NCBI RefSeq assembly: GCF_006335015.1
Contig: NZ_VDGT01000001.1
Coordinates: 641,548 to 705,547 of the forward strand
Origin: Streptomyces sedi
Lineage (GTDB): Bacteria; Actinomycetota; Actinomycetes; Streptomycetales; Streptomycetaceae
Length of the DNA stretch: 64,000 nucleotides
Reading direction: 5' to 3'
Part shown: in pieces, positions 31,617 to 41,400 of the stretch
Layout of the letters: each line of letters begins with the position of its first letter
How positions within the stretch are numbered: the stretch's first letter is position 1
The notes under the pieces: generated by a model
Told to the model about the DNA's origin: nothing
The model's input: only the letters and a program-made list of their open reading frames with translations
Database searches by the model: none
Program-made: the position numbers and the translations under genes

Positions 31617-34268
31617 ATGCCGATTCAGATCAGGGTGACCGTTCTCGGGCCCGGCGTTGCCGACGGCGTCGACGTGACCGTCACCGCCCCCGCCGGCACC
31701 CCGCTCTCCGCCGTCGTCGGCTCGTTGGCCAGCGTGGTCACGCCCGGGGGATCGACGCCGGGCGCCGTCTACTGCGAGGACCGCAGGCTGGACCCGGCGC
31801 TCAGCCAGCTGGGGCAGCCCCCGCTGGTCGACGGCGCGGTCCTCTCGCTGCACCGGCCGCTGGAGGGGCCGGGCGCGGAGCCGGTGCCGGCGCGGCTGCT
31901 GGTCGCCTCGGGGCCCGACGCGGGCGGGGTCCATCTGCTGCGCGGCGGCACGGCCACCATCGGCCGCTCGGCCGACACCGACATCCCGCTGGACGACCCG
32001 GACGTCTCCCGGCTGCACTGCGCCCTGACGCTGTCCCCCGACGGCACGATCACCGTCGCCGACCTCGGCTCGACCAACGGCACCTGGCTGGACGGCCGCC
32101 CGGTGCGGGAGCACCCCGTGGCGCTCCCGTCCGGCGGGATACTGCGGCTCGGCGAGTCGGCCCTCCGGGTGCTGACCGCCGCGGAGCGGCCGGCGGCGCC
32201 GGCGCTCGGCGGGCAGCCGGCGCCGGGCGCGGCGCCCGACCGCCGGGGTGGGGCCTCGGGCCCGCCGCCCGAGCCGCCGCCGACCCGGGTGCAGCGCCGC
32301 GTGGGCTGGGGGCGCCGCGCCTCCGGGCGCCCCGAGGAGGCCCCGCCGGAGCCGGTCGCGGCCGAGCGGGTGCCCAGGGTCGCGCCCGCCGAGGAGTCGC
32401 GTTGGCCGGATCTGGCCGCTCTGCTGCTGCTGGCCGTCGAGTCGGGACCCCGGCTCTGGGAGCGCCGCGCGGGCAGCCGGGACGCCTACGGGATAAGGCT
32501 GGGCACGGCGCAGAGCCCCGCCGACGGGCTGCCGCCGGTCACCGTCAGCCTGCCGGCCGTGGGATCGCTCGGCCTGGCGGGGCCGCGTGAGCGGATCGCC
32601 GGGCTGGCCCGCGCCGTGCTGGCGCAGCTGGCGGCGCTCCACCCGCCGAGCGCGCTGGAGCTGGTGGTGCTGGCCCCCGGCCGGGCCGCCGAGTGGTCCT
32701 GGCTCGGCTGGCTGCCGCACACCCGCCCGGCGCGCGGCCAGGACTGCCGGCTGCTGCTGGGCTTCGACGAGGAGCAGGTGGCGGCCAGGCTGAGGGAGTT
32801 GACCGAGATCGAGGCGCCGGGCGAGGGCCGCTCGCCGGCCAGGCGCTCGGTGGTGCTGGTGGACGGCGGGCTTTCGCCGGCCGCCGCCCAGCGGCTGGCG
32901 CGGCTGGCCGTCGAGGGCCCGGCCACCGGGGTCCATCTGCTCTGCCTGGCCGAGACGCCGCCGGCCACCCCCTCCTCCCCCGTCGCCGAGACGCTGGGCG
33001 CCGCGCGGTCGGCGTCCCCGGCCTTCGCCGCCTGCGGCTCGGTCGGCCTGCTCAGCGGCGCGATGGCCACGGCGGTCCGGCTGGTGGGTCCCGACGGCAG
33101 ACCTGGCCCCGCGGCCAGCGCCGACGCGGTCTCGCCCGCGTGGGTCGAGCGCTTCGCCCGCGCGCTGGCGCCGTTGCGCGAGGAGGGCGTGGGTGGCGCG
33201 GGCGGCGCCCAGCCGGGGACGGCTCCGCTGCCGGAGAGCTGCCGCCTGCTGGACGTGCTGGAGCTCTCCCGGGTCACCCCGGCCTCGCTGCGGCGGCGCT
33301 GGGCAGGGGGCACCGGGCTGCCGCTGGTGCTCGGGGCCGGCGAGCGGGGGCCGGTCTCGTTCGGCCTGGGCGGTTCCCGGGTGCCGCTGCTGGTCGAGGG
33401 CGGTCCGCGCTCCGGCCGCACCGAGACGTTGAACGCGCTGGCGGCCTCGCTCGCCGCGACGCTCGGCCCGCGTGAGCTGTCGCTGCTGCTGGTCGAGGGC
33501 GAGGGCGAGGGACTGGCGGCGTCGGCCGAGCTGCCGCAGGTCGCCTCGCATGTCGGGGCGACGGACCCGGTGCGGATCAGGGCGTTCGCGCAGGCGCTGC
33601 GCGGCGAGTTGAAGCGAAGGGCGCTGCTGCTGGGTGGCACCTCGTTCGATCCGCGTCGCGGCTTCGGCGAGGGACTGACGCCGGCCGCCGGGGAGTTGGG
33701 CGAGGGCCGCGTGGTCGCGCCGCGCAGCGGAGGGGAGGCGGCGGGCCAGGAGCCCGAGCCGCCGATGCGTGCGCGGGGCAGCGCGCCGCTGCCCTGGCTG
33801 GTGGTGCTGGTGGACGACCTGCCGGCGCTGGTCTCCCCGCCGTTGGGCGCCCCCGGGCGGCAGGCGGCGGGCTCGATGATGCGGGCGCTGGACGCGGTGC
33901 GCCGGGAGGGCCCGGCGCTCGGGGTGCGGCTGGTGCTGGCCGGCGGGCCGCCGGCCGGCGAGGACCCGCTGCGGCTGGCGGTGGCCGCCCGGCTCGTGCT
34001 GACCGGGGCGCCTCCCGGCCGCGGCGAGCTGCGCACGGTGGACGGCGGCCGTGCGCCCACGCAGGCCGGCCGCATCACGGGCCGCATCCCGCGCACGGCG
34101 ACGCTCCGCCCGACCGTGACCCGGCTCGACTGGGCGCGGCTCGGCGACCCGCCGGCCCGCCGTCCGGTCCGCGAGTTGGGGAACGGCCCGACCGACATCG
34201 CCCTGCTGGCGAGCGCGGCGGCGCGCGCCGCCTCCCCGAAGGAGTCGGCCTCGGCCACCCCCGTCTGA
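31617..34268 (+). CDS. FHA-domain protein with ubiquitin-like N-terminus and degenerate FtsK/EccC-like ATPase region
   Basis: 883 residues. The N-terminal 90 residues (PIQIRVTVLGPGVADGVDV) look like the ubiquitin-like/DPY30-type domain found in EccC relatives. An FHA domain follows (about 100-185) with IGRSADTDIPL, VSRLHCAL and DLGSTNGTWLDG. After a Pro-rich linker, the rest resembles FtsK/SpoIIIE and EccC ATPases, but the P-loop reads GGPRSGRTET: the lysine is Arg and a Walker B-like VVLVDDLPAL remains. ATPase activity is therefore doubtful. The ATG at 31617 has GGGAGG six bases upstream. Being divergent from pkaA, it may be a phospho-dependent scaffold. No ESX or WXG100 genes are nearby. 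Confidence 0.8.
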   Translation: MPIQIRVTVLGPGVADGVDVTVTAPAGTPLSAVVGSLASVVTPGGSTPGAVYCEDRRLDPALSQLGQPPLVDGAVLSLHRPLEGPGAEPVPARLLVASGPDAGGVHLLRGGTATIGRSADTDIPLDDPDVSRLHCALTLSPDGTITVADLGSTNGTWLDGRPVREHPVALPSGGILRLGESALRVLTAAERPAAPALGGQPAPGAAPDRRGGASGPPPEPPPTRVQRRVGWGRRASGRPEEAPPEPVAAERVPRVAPAEESRWPDLAALLLLAVESGPRLWERRAGSRDAYGIRLGTAQSPADGLPPVTVSLPAVGSLGLAGPRERIAGLARAVLAQLAALHPPSALELVVLAPGRAAEWSWLGWLPHTRPARGQDCRLLLGFDEEQVAARLRELTEIEAPGEGRSPARRSVVLVDGGLSPAAAQRLARLAVEGPATGVHLLCLAETPPATPSSPVAETLGAARSASPAFAACGSVGLLSGAMATAVRLVGPDGRPGPAASADAVSPAWVERFARALAPLREEGVGGAGGAQPGTAPLPESCRLLDVLELSRVTPASLRRRWAGGTGLPLVLGAGERGPVSFGLGGSRVPLLVEGGPRSGRTETLNALAASLAATLGPRELSLLLVEGEGEGLAASAELPQVASHVGATDPVRIRAFAQALRGELKRRALLLGGTSFDPRRGFGEGLTPAAGELGEGRVVAPRSGGEAAGQEPEPPMRARGSAPLPWLVVLVDDLPALVSPPLGAPGRQAAGSMMRALDAVRREGPALGVRLVLAGGPPAGEDPLRLAVAARLVLTGAPPGRGELRTVDGGRAPTQAGRITGRIPRTATLRPTVTRLDWARLGDPPARRPVRELGNGPTDIALLASAAARAASPKESASATPV

Positions 34269-34669
34269 CCCCTCCCACCAGAACGCACGAGACCCGACCG
34301 GACCGCTCGGGAACGCTCGGGACCGCACGGGACTCCCCGGTACCGCACGAGACCGCCCGACACCGGGGGTCTGATTCCGGCCAGTTCCGCCCGGTCCGCG
34401 CCGACGGTCCTGACCGGTTTCGCCGCAGGTCGTTGCGGTAGTCCGGCACGTCATCGCAACGCCCACTTCAGGCCACCGGAGCACCCCCTGGCGCTTTGGC
34501 CCCGCATTGTCCGCGCGGGACGTTACAGCACCATCACAAAGGCCCCCGGCGCTCACCTCCGTCTTGATCGGATACCGGACAGCGCGTAGGAACATGCGGC
34601 GTAGGGACGTGCGGCGTGGCAGGCCCTGCGCAGACGGGGGTTGCCGCATCCAGGATTGAGGCGGTGTTC
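34269..34669. other. Intergenic region upstream of the ABC importer
   Basis: No gene is seen. The first 100 bases contain short variants of CGGGAACG / CGGGACCGCACG in tandem (about 34300-34370), perhaps the remains of a terminator or slipped repeats. Just before the importer, TGCGGCGTAGGGACGTGCGG (34593-34612) contains a duplicated TGCGGCGT, which could be a sugar-repressor operator. The evidence is weak. Confidence 0.35.
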
Positions 34670-36043
34670 ATGCGCGGTTCGGGCCCAAGCCCAGGCCGGA
34701 GAGTGAAACGGGCGACGGCAGCCGTGGTGGCCACCACGGCCCTTGCCCTGTCGGCCTGTGGCAGCGAGGAGGAGGGCGAAGCGGCGCATCGGGACCCCAC
34801 CGTCGAACTCCCCGACCTGAACGGGGAGTCACTGGAGGTCGGCGCGGTGTGGACCGGCGCCGAGCGGGACAACTTCGTGCGGGTGGCGGAGGAGTTCGAA
34901 CGCCGCACCGGTGCCTCGGTCACGGTGGTACCCAGCGGGGACAACGTCTCCCAGTTCGTCGGCACCAAGATCGAGGGCGGCGCGCCGCCCGACGTCGTGA
35001 TGGTGCCGCAGCCGGGTGTGCTGCGGGAGTTCGCGGACAACGGCTGGATAGCGCCGCTCGGGGAGACCACCCGGGCGCAGCTCGACGCCAACTACACCGA
35101 GGGCTGGCAGCAGTTGGCCGCCGGCGGCGACGGCGACCTCTACGGGGTCTATGTCAAGGCCGCCAACAAGTCGCTGGTCTGGTACAGCTCGACGGCCTTC
35201 GACTACGCGGGCGTCGAGGCGCCCGACACCTGGGACGCGTTCGTCGACACCGCCTGGACCGTCTGGGAGTCGGGCACCACGCCGGTCTCCGTGGCCGGCG
35301 GCGACGGCTGGACGCTCACCGACTGGTTCGAGAACATCTATCTCTCCCAGGCCGGCCCCGAGATGTACGACCGGCTCGCCGCGCACGAGATCCCCTGGAC
35401 CGACGAGAGCGTCACCGAGGCGCTGACCACGCTCGGCGAACTCTTCGGCGAGGGCCGGCTGTTGCTGGGCGGCCAGCGCGGTTCGCTCCAGACGGACTTC
35501 CCGACCTCCGTCACCAACACGTTCTCCAACCTCACCACCCCGGACGCCGGGATGGTCTTCGAGGCGGACTTCGTGGGCTCGGTGATCACCGACAACACCG
35601 ACGCCGAGGTCGGCGTGGACGCGCGGGTCTTCCCGTTCCCCGCGGTCGGGGCCGGCGACCCGCCGGTGGTCAGCGCGGGTGACGCGGCCGTGGCGGTCGC
35701 CCCCGACGGCGAGATGAGCGAGGCGCAGGAGGCGTTCCTCACCTATCTGGCCTCCACCGACGCCGCGGCCATCTGGGCCGAGCCGGGCGGCTTCGTCTCG
35801 CCCAACAAGTCCCTTGAGTTCGACGTCTACCCGAACGACGTCCAACGGGGCATCGCCGAGGCGCTGATCGCCGCCGGCGACGACTTCAGGTTCGACATGT
35901 CGGACCAGACCCCGGCCGCGTTCGGCGGCACCACGGGGCAGGGCATGTGGCAGGGACTTCAGAACTTCCTGCGCGCCCCGCAGGACATCGAACGGGCCCA
36001 GGAGTACCTGGAGTCCCAGGCCGCCGACGCGTACGGCCACTGA
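34670..36043 (+). CDS. Sugar-type ABC transporter substrate-binding lipoprotein
   Basis: 457 residues, extracellular solute-binding protein family 1. The signal sequence ends in the lipobox LSAC, so the mature protein is attached to the membrane by lipid. AERDNFVRVAEEFERRTGASVTV is the start of the binding fold, and PPDVVMVPQPGVL and VWYSSTAFDYAGVEAPDTWD are typical of this family. The ATG at 34670 has a GAGGCGG site. It heads an operon with two permeases and no ATPase; in Streptomyces, carbohydrate importers commonly share the MsiK ATPase encoded elsewhere. The substrate is not evident; alpha-glucosides or oligosaccharides are a guess from family. Confidence 0.92.
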   Translation: MRGSGPSPGRRVKRATAAVVATTALALSACGSEEEGEAAHRDPTVELPDLNGESLEVGAVWTGAERDNFVRVAEEFERRTGASVTVVPSGDNVSQFVGTKIEGGAPPDVVMVPQPGVLREFADNGWIAPLGETTRAQLDANYTEGWQQLAAGGDGDLYGVYVKAANKSLVWYSSTAFDYAGVEAPDTWDAFVDTAWTVWESGTTPVSVAGGDGWTLTDWFENIYLSQAGPEMYDRLAAHEIPWTDESVTEALTTLGELFGEGRLLLGGQRGSLQTDFPTSVTNTFSNLTTPDAGMVFEADFVGSVITDNTDAEVGVDARVFPFPAVGAGDPPVVSAGDAAVAVAPDGEMSEAQEAFLTYLASTDAAAIWAEPGGFVSPNKSLEFDVYPNDVQRGIAEALIAAGDDFRFDMSDQTPAAFGGTTGQGMWQGLQNFLRAPQDIERAQEYLESQAADAYGH

Positions 36044-36063
36044 CGGACGGAGACTGACAACCC

Positions 36064-37362
36064 ATGGCTTCCGGCAAGGCGGTGATCAGGGCACGCCCCT
36101 GGGTGGCGGCGAGCTTCCTGCTCCCGGCGCTGCTGCTGCTCGGCGCGCTCGTGGTGTACCCCATCGGGTACTCGATCCAGCGCAGCCTGTTCGACGCTTC
36201 GGGCGACAGCTTCGTCGGCCTGGACAACTTCAAGGAGATCTTCACCAACGACGGCATCAGGACGGCGCTGAAGAACAACCTGATCTGGATCGTGGTGGCG
36301 CCGACGGTGGCCACCGCGCTGGGTCTGGTCTTCGCGGTGCTGACCGAACGCATCCGCTGGGCGACGGTCTTCAAGCTGGTCGTCTTCATGCCGATGGCGA
36401 TCTCGATGCTGGCCGCCGGAATCATCTTCCGGATGGTCTACGAGCAGAACCCGGACCGCGGTCTGGCCAACGCCCTGGTGACGACGGTGCACGACACCTT
36501 CGCCGACAGCAGCGGCTGGCCCGACGCCGAGCCCCGGCCCGGCGGCCCGCTGACCGTCGAGGACGACGGCTCCTATCTGCTCACCGAGCCGGTGACCGCC
36601 GGCACCCCGGCGTTGCTGCCGCTGGTGGCGGTCCCGCAGCCCGAACTCTCCGACGCCGAACCGGCCGTGGCGCCGAGCGGCGGCCCGGGCGAGGTGTCGG
36701 GCACGGTCTGGATGGACTTCACCCGGGGCGGCACGGGCGCCGACAACACCATCGACCCCGAGGAGTTGGCGCTCTCCGGGGTCAAGGTGGAGGCGGTGGT
36801 GGACGGAGAAGTGGTGGCCGACGCCAGGACCGGCGACGACGGCACCTTCGCCCTGCCCGCCGAGGCGGACGGCGCGCAACTCCGCCTGACCTCGGACAAC
36901 TTCACCTCCCGCTACAGCGGGATCGAGTGGCTGGGCCCCAAGGTCGTCACCCCGGCGATCATCGCCAGCTACGTGTGGATGTGGGCGGGCTTCGCGATGG
37001 TGCTGATAGCCGCCGGCCTGGCGAGCGTGCCCAGGGAGACCCTGGAGGCGGCCCGGGTGGACGGCGCGGGCGAGTGGCAGGTGTTCCGCAGGATCACCGT
37101 TCCGCTGCTGGCCCCGGTGCTGGGGGTGGTGTTCGTGACGCTGATGATCAACGTGTTGAAGATCTTCGACCTGGTCTATGTGATCGCGCCAAGCTCCAGC
37201 CAGGCGGACGCCAACGTCCTGGCGCTCCAGCTCTATCTGTCCTCCTTCGGCACCGGAGCCGACCAGGGCGTGGGCAGCGCGATCGCGGTGTTCCTGCTGC
37301 TGCTCGTGGTGCCGGTGATGATCGTCAACCTGCGCAGGCTGCGACGGGAGAACCAGCGGTGA
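36064..37362 (+). CDS. ABC transporter permease (MalF-type) with large inserted extracellular domain
   Basis: 432 residues, although relatives such as MalF-type sugar permeases without the MalF P2 loop have about 300. Helices near 12-36, 75-95 and 103-122 are followed by about 165 hydrophilic residues (about 125-289) before the remaining helices. This insert includes VSGTVWMDFTRGGTGADNTI and LSGVKVEAVVDGEVV, which read like an SdrD B-type/Cna-B Ig fold. The inner coupling loop EAARVDGAGEWQVFRRITVP matches the EAA motif that docks the ATPase. It starts 20 bp after the binding-protein gene. The inserted fold may hold the binding protein or recognise substrate, like the P2 loop of E. coli MalF. 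Confidence 0.9.
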   Translation: MASGKAVIRARPWVAASFLLPALLLLGALVVYPIGYSIQRSLFDASGDSFVGLDNFKEIFTNDGIRTALKNNLIWIVVAPTVATALGLVFAVLTERIRWATVFKLVVFMPMAISMLAAGIIFRMVYEQNPDRGLANALVTTVHDTFADSSGWPDAEPRPGGPLTVEDDGSYLLTEPVTAGTPALLPLVAVPQPELSDAEPAVAPSGGPGEVSGTVWMDFTRGGTGADNTIDPEELALSGVKVEAVVDGEVVADARTGDDGTFALPAEADGAQLRLTSDNFTSRYSGIEWLGPKVVTPAIIASYVWMWAGFAMVLIAAGLASVPRETLEAARVDGAGEWQVFRRITVPLLAPVLGVVFVTLMINVLKIFDLVYVIAPSSSQADANVLALQLYLSSFGTGADQGVGSAIAVFLLLLVVPVMIVNLRRLRRENQR

Positions 37363-38285
37363 CCGCTCCCACCAAGACCGCACACGTACCCGACCCGGCG
37401 GACCCGCCGGCCTCGGCCGCCGCGGGCCCGCCGCGCCGCCCCTGGGGCGAACGCCTCGCCTCCCTCGCCTCCGGCTCGGTGGTGCGGGTCGTCCTGGTGG
37501 TGGTCGGCGTCCTGTGGCTGCTGCCCACCGCCGGGCTGCTCGTCTCGTCGTTCCGCGATCCGCGGGACATCGCCTCCACCGGCTGGTGGGAGGCGCTGAC
37601 CGACCCGGGCCAGTGGAGCTTCAGCAACTACGACAGCCTGCTGGGCAACGAGAAGTTCACCGGCTCGGTGTGGACCACCGTCGCGATCACCCTGCCGGCG
37701 ACGGCGCTGGTCGTCGTGGTGGGGGCGCTGGCGGCCTACGCCTTCGCCTGGATGGACTTCCCCGGCCGCGACTGGGTGTTCCTGGTCGTCGTCGGCCTGC
37801 TGGTGGTGCCGATCCAGGTGGCGCTGATCCCGGTGGCGCGGCTCTTCAACACGCTGGGGATCTTCGAGACCACGGCCGGGGTGGTGCTGTTCCACTCGGC
37901 GTTCGGCCTGCCGTTCGCGATCTTCCTGTTGCGGAACTTCTTCGCCGAGATCCCACGGGAGCTGTTGGAGGCCGCGCGGCTGGACGGCGCGGGCGAGCTC
38001 CGGCTGTTCTTCCGGGTGGTGCTGCCGTTGGGCGGCCCGGCGATCGCGGCGCTGGCCATCTTCCAGTTCATGTGGGTCTGGAACGACATGCTGGTCGCGT
38101 TGATCTTCGCCGACGCCGGCTCGCCGCCGATGACGGTGGCGCTCCAGCAGGAGATGCGGCAGTTCGGCAGCAACTTCGACGTGCTGGCGCCCGGCGCCTT
38201 CCTGACGATGCTGATCCCGCTGGCGATCTTCTTCGCCTTCCAGCGGCAGTTCGTCTCCGGCGTGATGGCCGGCGCGGTGAAGTGA
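37359..38285 (+). CDS. ABC transporter permease (MalG-type)
   Basis: 308 residues, the usual length. Six helices follow a Pro/Ala-rich cytoplasmic start. The EAA loop ELLEAARLDGAGELRLFFRVVLP is present. The GTG at 37359 overlaps the stop of the first permease by four bases (GTGA), which couples translation. It pairs with the first permease as the two-subunit channel. A strong stem-loop lies 90 bp downstream. Confidence 0.93.
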   Translation: MTAPTKTAHVPDPADPPASAAAGPPRRPWGERLASLASGSVVRVVLVVVGVLWLLPTAGLLVSSFRDPRDIASTGWWEALTDPGQWSFSNYDSLLGNEKFTGSVWTTVAITLPATALVVVVGALAAYAFAWMDFPGRDWVFLVVVGLLVVPIQVALIPVARLFNTLGIFETTAGVVLFHSAFGLPFAIFLLRNFFAEIPRELLEAARLDGAGELRLFFRVVLPLGGPAIAALAIFQFMWVWNDMLVALIFADAGSPPMTVALQQEMRQFGSNFDVLAPGAFLTMLIPLAIFFAFQRQFVSGVMAGAVK

Positions 38286-38374
38286 ACGCCGGCGCGGTGA
38301 GGAGAGCCTCGTCGTGAAGGGGTGAACGCGGGGCGCGGGCCGCACGGCGCGCGCCCCGGGGGCCTCGAACGGCC

Positions 38375-38412
38375 GGTGGGCCGGTCCCGGGAGATCCCGG
38401 GGCCGGCCCACC
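38375..38412. terminator. Bidirectional terminator between the ABC operon and glutamate dehydrogenase
   Basis: GGTGGGCCGG-TCCCGGG pairs with CCCGGGG-CCGGCCCACC over about 17 bp around an AGAT loop, between convergent genes. Confidence 0.8.
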
Positions 38413-38430
38413 GTCGTTCGTGCGTCCGGG

Positions 38431-41400
38431 TCAGCGGTTGCTGCGCAGCAGGGTGCGCATCGTCCGCATCGCCACCGAGAGGTTGGCCAGGTCGAAGCTG
38501 TCCGAGGACTGGATCTCGTGCAGCGTCGCCCTCGCCCGGCCGAGCACGGCGGCGCTGCGGTCGGCCCAGGCCGCGAACCGCTCCTCGGGCGTGGCCTCGG
38601 GACCGCCGGCGGCCAGCACGTCGGCGGCGATCAGCTGGTGCGCCGCGTACAGGTCCTCCCGGATCGCGGTGCGCGCCATCGACTGCCAGCGGTCCAGCCG
38701 TGGCAGCTCGCTGATCCGCTCCTGGAGCCGGGAGATGCTCAGCTCGTCGCTGAGGTGGTAGTACACCTCGGCCACGTCGAGCAGCTCGCGACCGGTGCGG
38801 TCGGCGACCGCCACGATGTCCAGCGCGGAGAAGACGGCGGACAGCCCCGCCACCCGCCGCGCCAGCTCGTCCGGCACCTTGGCCTCGGCCAACTCGGCGT
38901 GCTGCGCGTCGAGATGGTCCAGCTCACGGCCGCGCAGCAGGCTCGGCAGCTCGGCCCAGACGAGGCCGACCCGCTCGCCGAACAGCTCCGTGTTCTCCGC
39001 CAGCCGCAACGGCTGCGGGCGGTTGTTGAGCAGCCAGCGGGCGCCGCGCTCCACCAGCCGGCGGGAGTGCAGCCGGATGCGGGTGAGGGTGTCGGCCGAC
39101 ACCTCGTTGTCCAGCCGCTCGGCGGTGTCCCAGATCTCGGCCTGCCGGAAGATGTCCCGGGCGACGGTGTGCGCCCGCACGATCTCCTCGGTGGACGCCC
39201 CCGACTCCTCCTGCATCCGGTGGACGAAGGTGCAACCCGCCACGTTCAGCGTGTCGTTGACCAGCACCGTGGTGATGATCTCGCGGCGCAGCGCGTGCCG
39301 CTCGATCAGCTCGGGGAATCGTTCCCGCAGGGCGCCGGGGAAGTACGCCCGCAGCAGCTGCCCGACATAGGCGTCGTCCGGCAGCTCGGTGGCCAGCAGC
39401 TCGGCCGTGGTGGTCAGCTTGCCGTAGGCCAGCAGCACCGACAGCTCCGGCTGGGTGAGGCCGTGCCCGGCGGCGCGCCGCTCACGAATCTCGTCGTCCG
39501 ACGGCAGGAACTCCAACTCCCGGTCCAGCAGCCCCCGCTCGCCCAGCCGGCTGATCACCCGCTGGTGCGCCAGGATCAGGCCGGAGGCCGTGGCCTCGCC
39601 GTTGGCCAGCGCGACGTTCTGCGCGTAGTTGTTGCGCAGGACCAGGTCGCCGACCTCGTCGGTCATCTCCGCGAGCAGCACGTTGCGCTGCTTGCCCGTC
39701 AGGTCGCCGGCCGCCACCACGGCGTCCAGCAGCACCTTGATGTTGACCTCGTGGTCGGAGGTGTCCACGCCCGCGCTGTTGTCGATGGCGTCCGTGTTGC
39801 ACCGTCCGCCGGCGAGCGCGAACTCGATCCGGCCGCGCTGGGTCAGGCCCAGGTTCCCGCCCTCGCCGACCACCTTGGCGCGCAGGTCGCGGCCGTTGAC
39901 GCGGATCGCGTCGTTGGCCTTGTCCCCCGCGTCGGCGTGCGACTCGGACGCGGCCTTCACATAGGTGCCGATGCCGCCGTTCCACAGGAGGTCGACGGGC
40001 GCGCGCAGGATCGCGCGCATCAGCTCGGCCGGGGTGAGGGAGACCGTGCTCTCCGGCAGGTCCAGCGCCTCCCTGACCTGGGGGGTCAACGCGATGGACT
40101 TGGCGCCGCGCGGATGCACGCCGCCGCCCTTGGAGAGCAGCGAGGTGTCGTAGTCGGCCCAGGAGGAACGCGGCAGCTCGAAGAGCCGGCGCCGCTCGGC
40201 GTAGCCGACGGCCGCGTCCGGGTCGGGGTCCAGGAAGATGTGCCGGTGGTCGAACGCGGCCACCAGCCTGATCTCCTCCGACAGCAGCATCCCGTTGCCG
40301 AAGACGTCGCCCGACATGTCGCCGATCCCGGCCGCGGTGAACGGCTCGGTCTGCGTGTCGTGTCCCAGCTCGCGGAAGTGGCGCTTGACGGACTCCCAGG
40401 CGCCGCGCGCCGTGATGCCCATCCCCTTGTGGTCGTACCCGGCGGAGCCGCCGGAGGCGAACGCGTCGCCGAGCCAGAAGCCGTAGGACTGGGCGACCTC
40501 GTTGGCGATGTCGGAGAAGGTGGCCGTGCCCTTGTCGGCGGCGACCACCAGATAGGTGTCGTCCTCGTCGTGCCGGACCACGTCGGCCGGCGGCACCACC
40601 TCCCCGTCCACCAGGTTGTCCGTGATGTCCAACAGGCCGGAGATGAACGTGCGGTAGCAGCCGATGCCCTCGGCCAGCCACGCGTCCCGGTCGGCCGCCG
40701 GGTCCGGCAGCCGCTTGCCGACGAAGCCGCCCTTGGCGCCCACCGGCACGATCACCGTGTTCTTCACCTCCTGGGCCTTCACCAGGCCCAGGATCTCGGT
40801 ACGGAAGTCCTCCCTGCGGTCCGACCAGCGCAGCCCGCCCCTGGCGACCTTGCCGAAGCGCAGGTGCACGCCCTCGACGCGCGGCGAGTACACCCAGATC
40901 TCGAACGCGGGGCGCGGCTCGGGCAGCTCGGGGATCGCCTGCGGGTCGAGCTTCATCGACAGATAGGCGTGCGGGCGGCCACGGGAGTCGTGCTGGAAGT
41001 AGTTGACCCGCAGGGTCGCCTTGATCACGGTCAGGAACGCGCGCAGGATGCGGTCCTCGTCCAGGTTCTGCACCTGCTCCAGGGCGCCGTCCAGCTCCTC
41101 CAGCAGCCCGTCCGTCAACTCCCGGCCGGCGCTCTGCCGTTGCGGGGCGTGCCGGGCCTCGAAGAGGTTCACCAGCAGGCGCGTGGTGTGCACGTTGCGC
41201 CGGAGGGTGGCCTCCATGTTCTCCCGGGCGAACCGGGCGCCGGCCTGCCACAGGTACTTGGCGTAGGCGCGCAGCACCATCGCCTCGCGCCAGGTGAGAC
41301 CGGCGGTGAGCACCAGCGCGTTGAACCCGTCGTCCTCGGCCGCGCCCGTCCAGGCCGCGGCGAACGCGTCCTGGAACCGCTCCCTGGCGCCGCCGCCCAG

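Noticed and set aside
31560..34649. 1029-codon minus-strand frame opposite the FHA protein gene
   Set aside because: Composition (Arg/Gly/Gln) is that of a shadow frame, and the plus-strand frame has clear FHA motifs and a good ribosome site.
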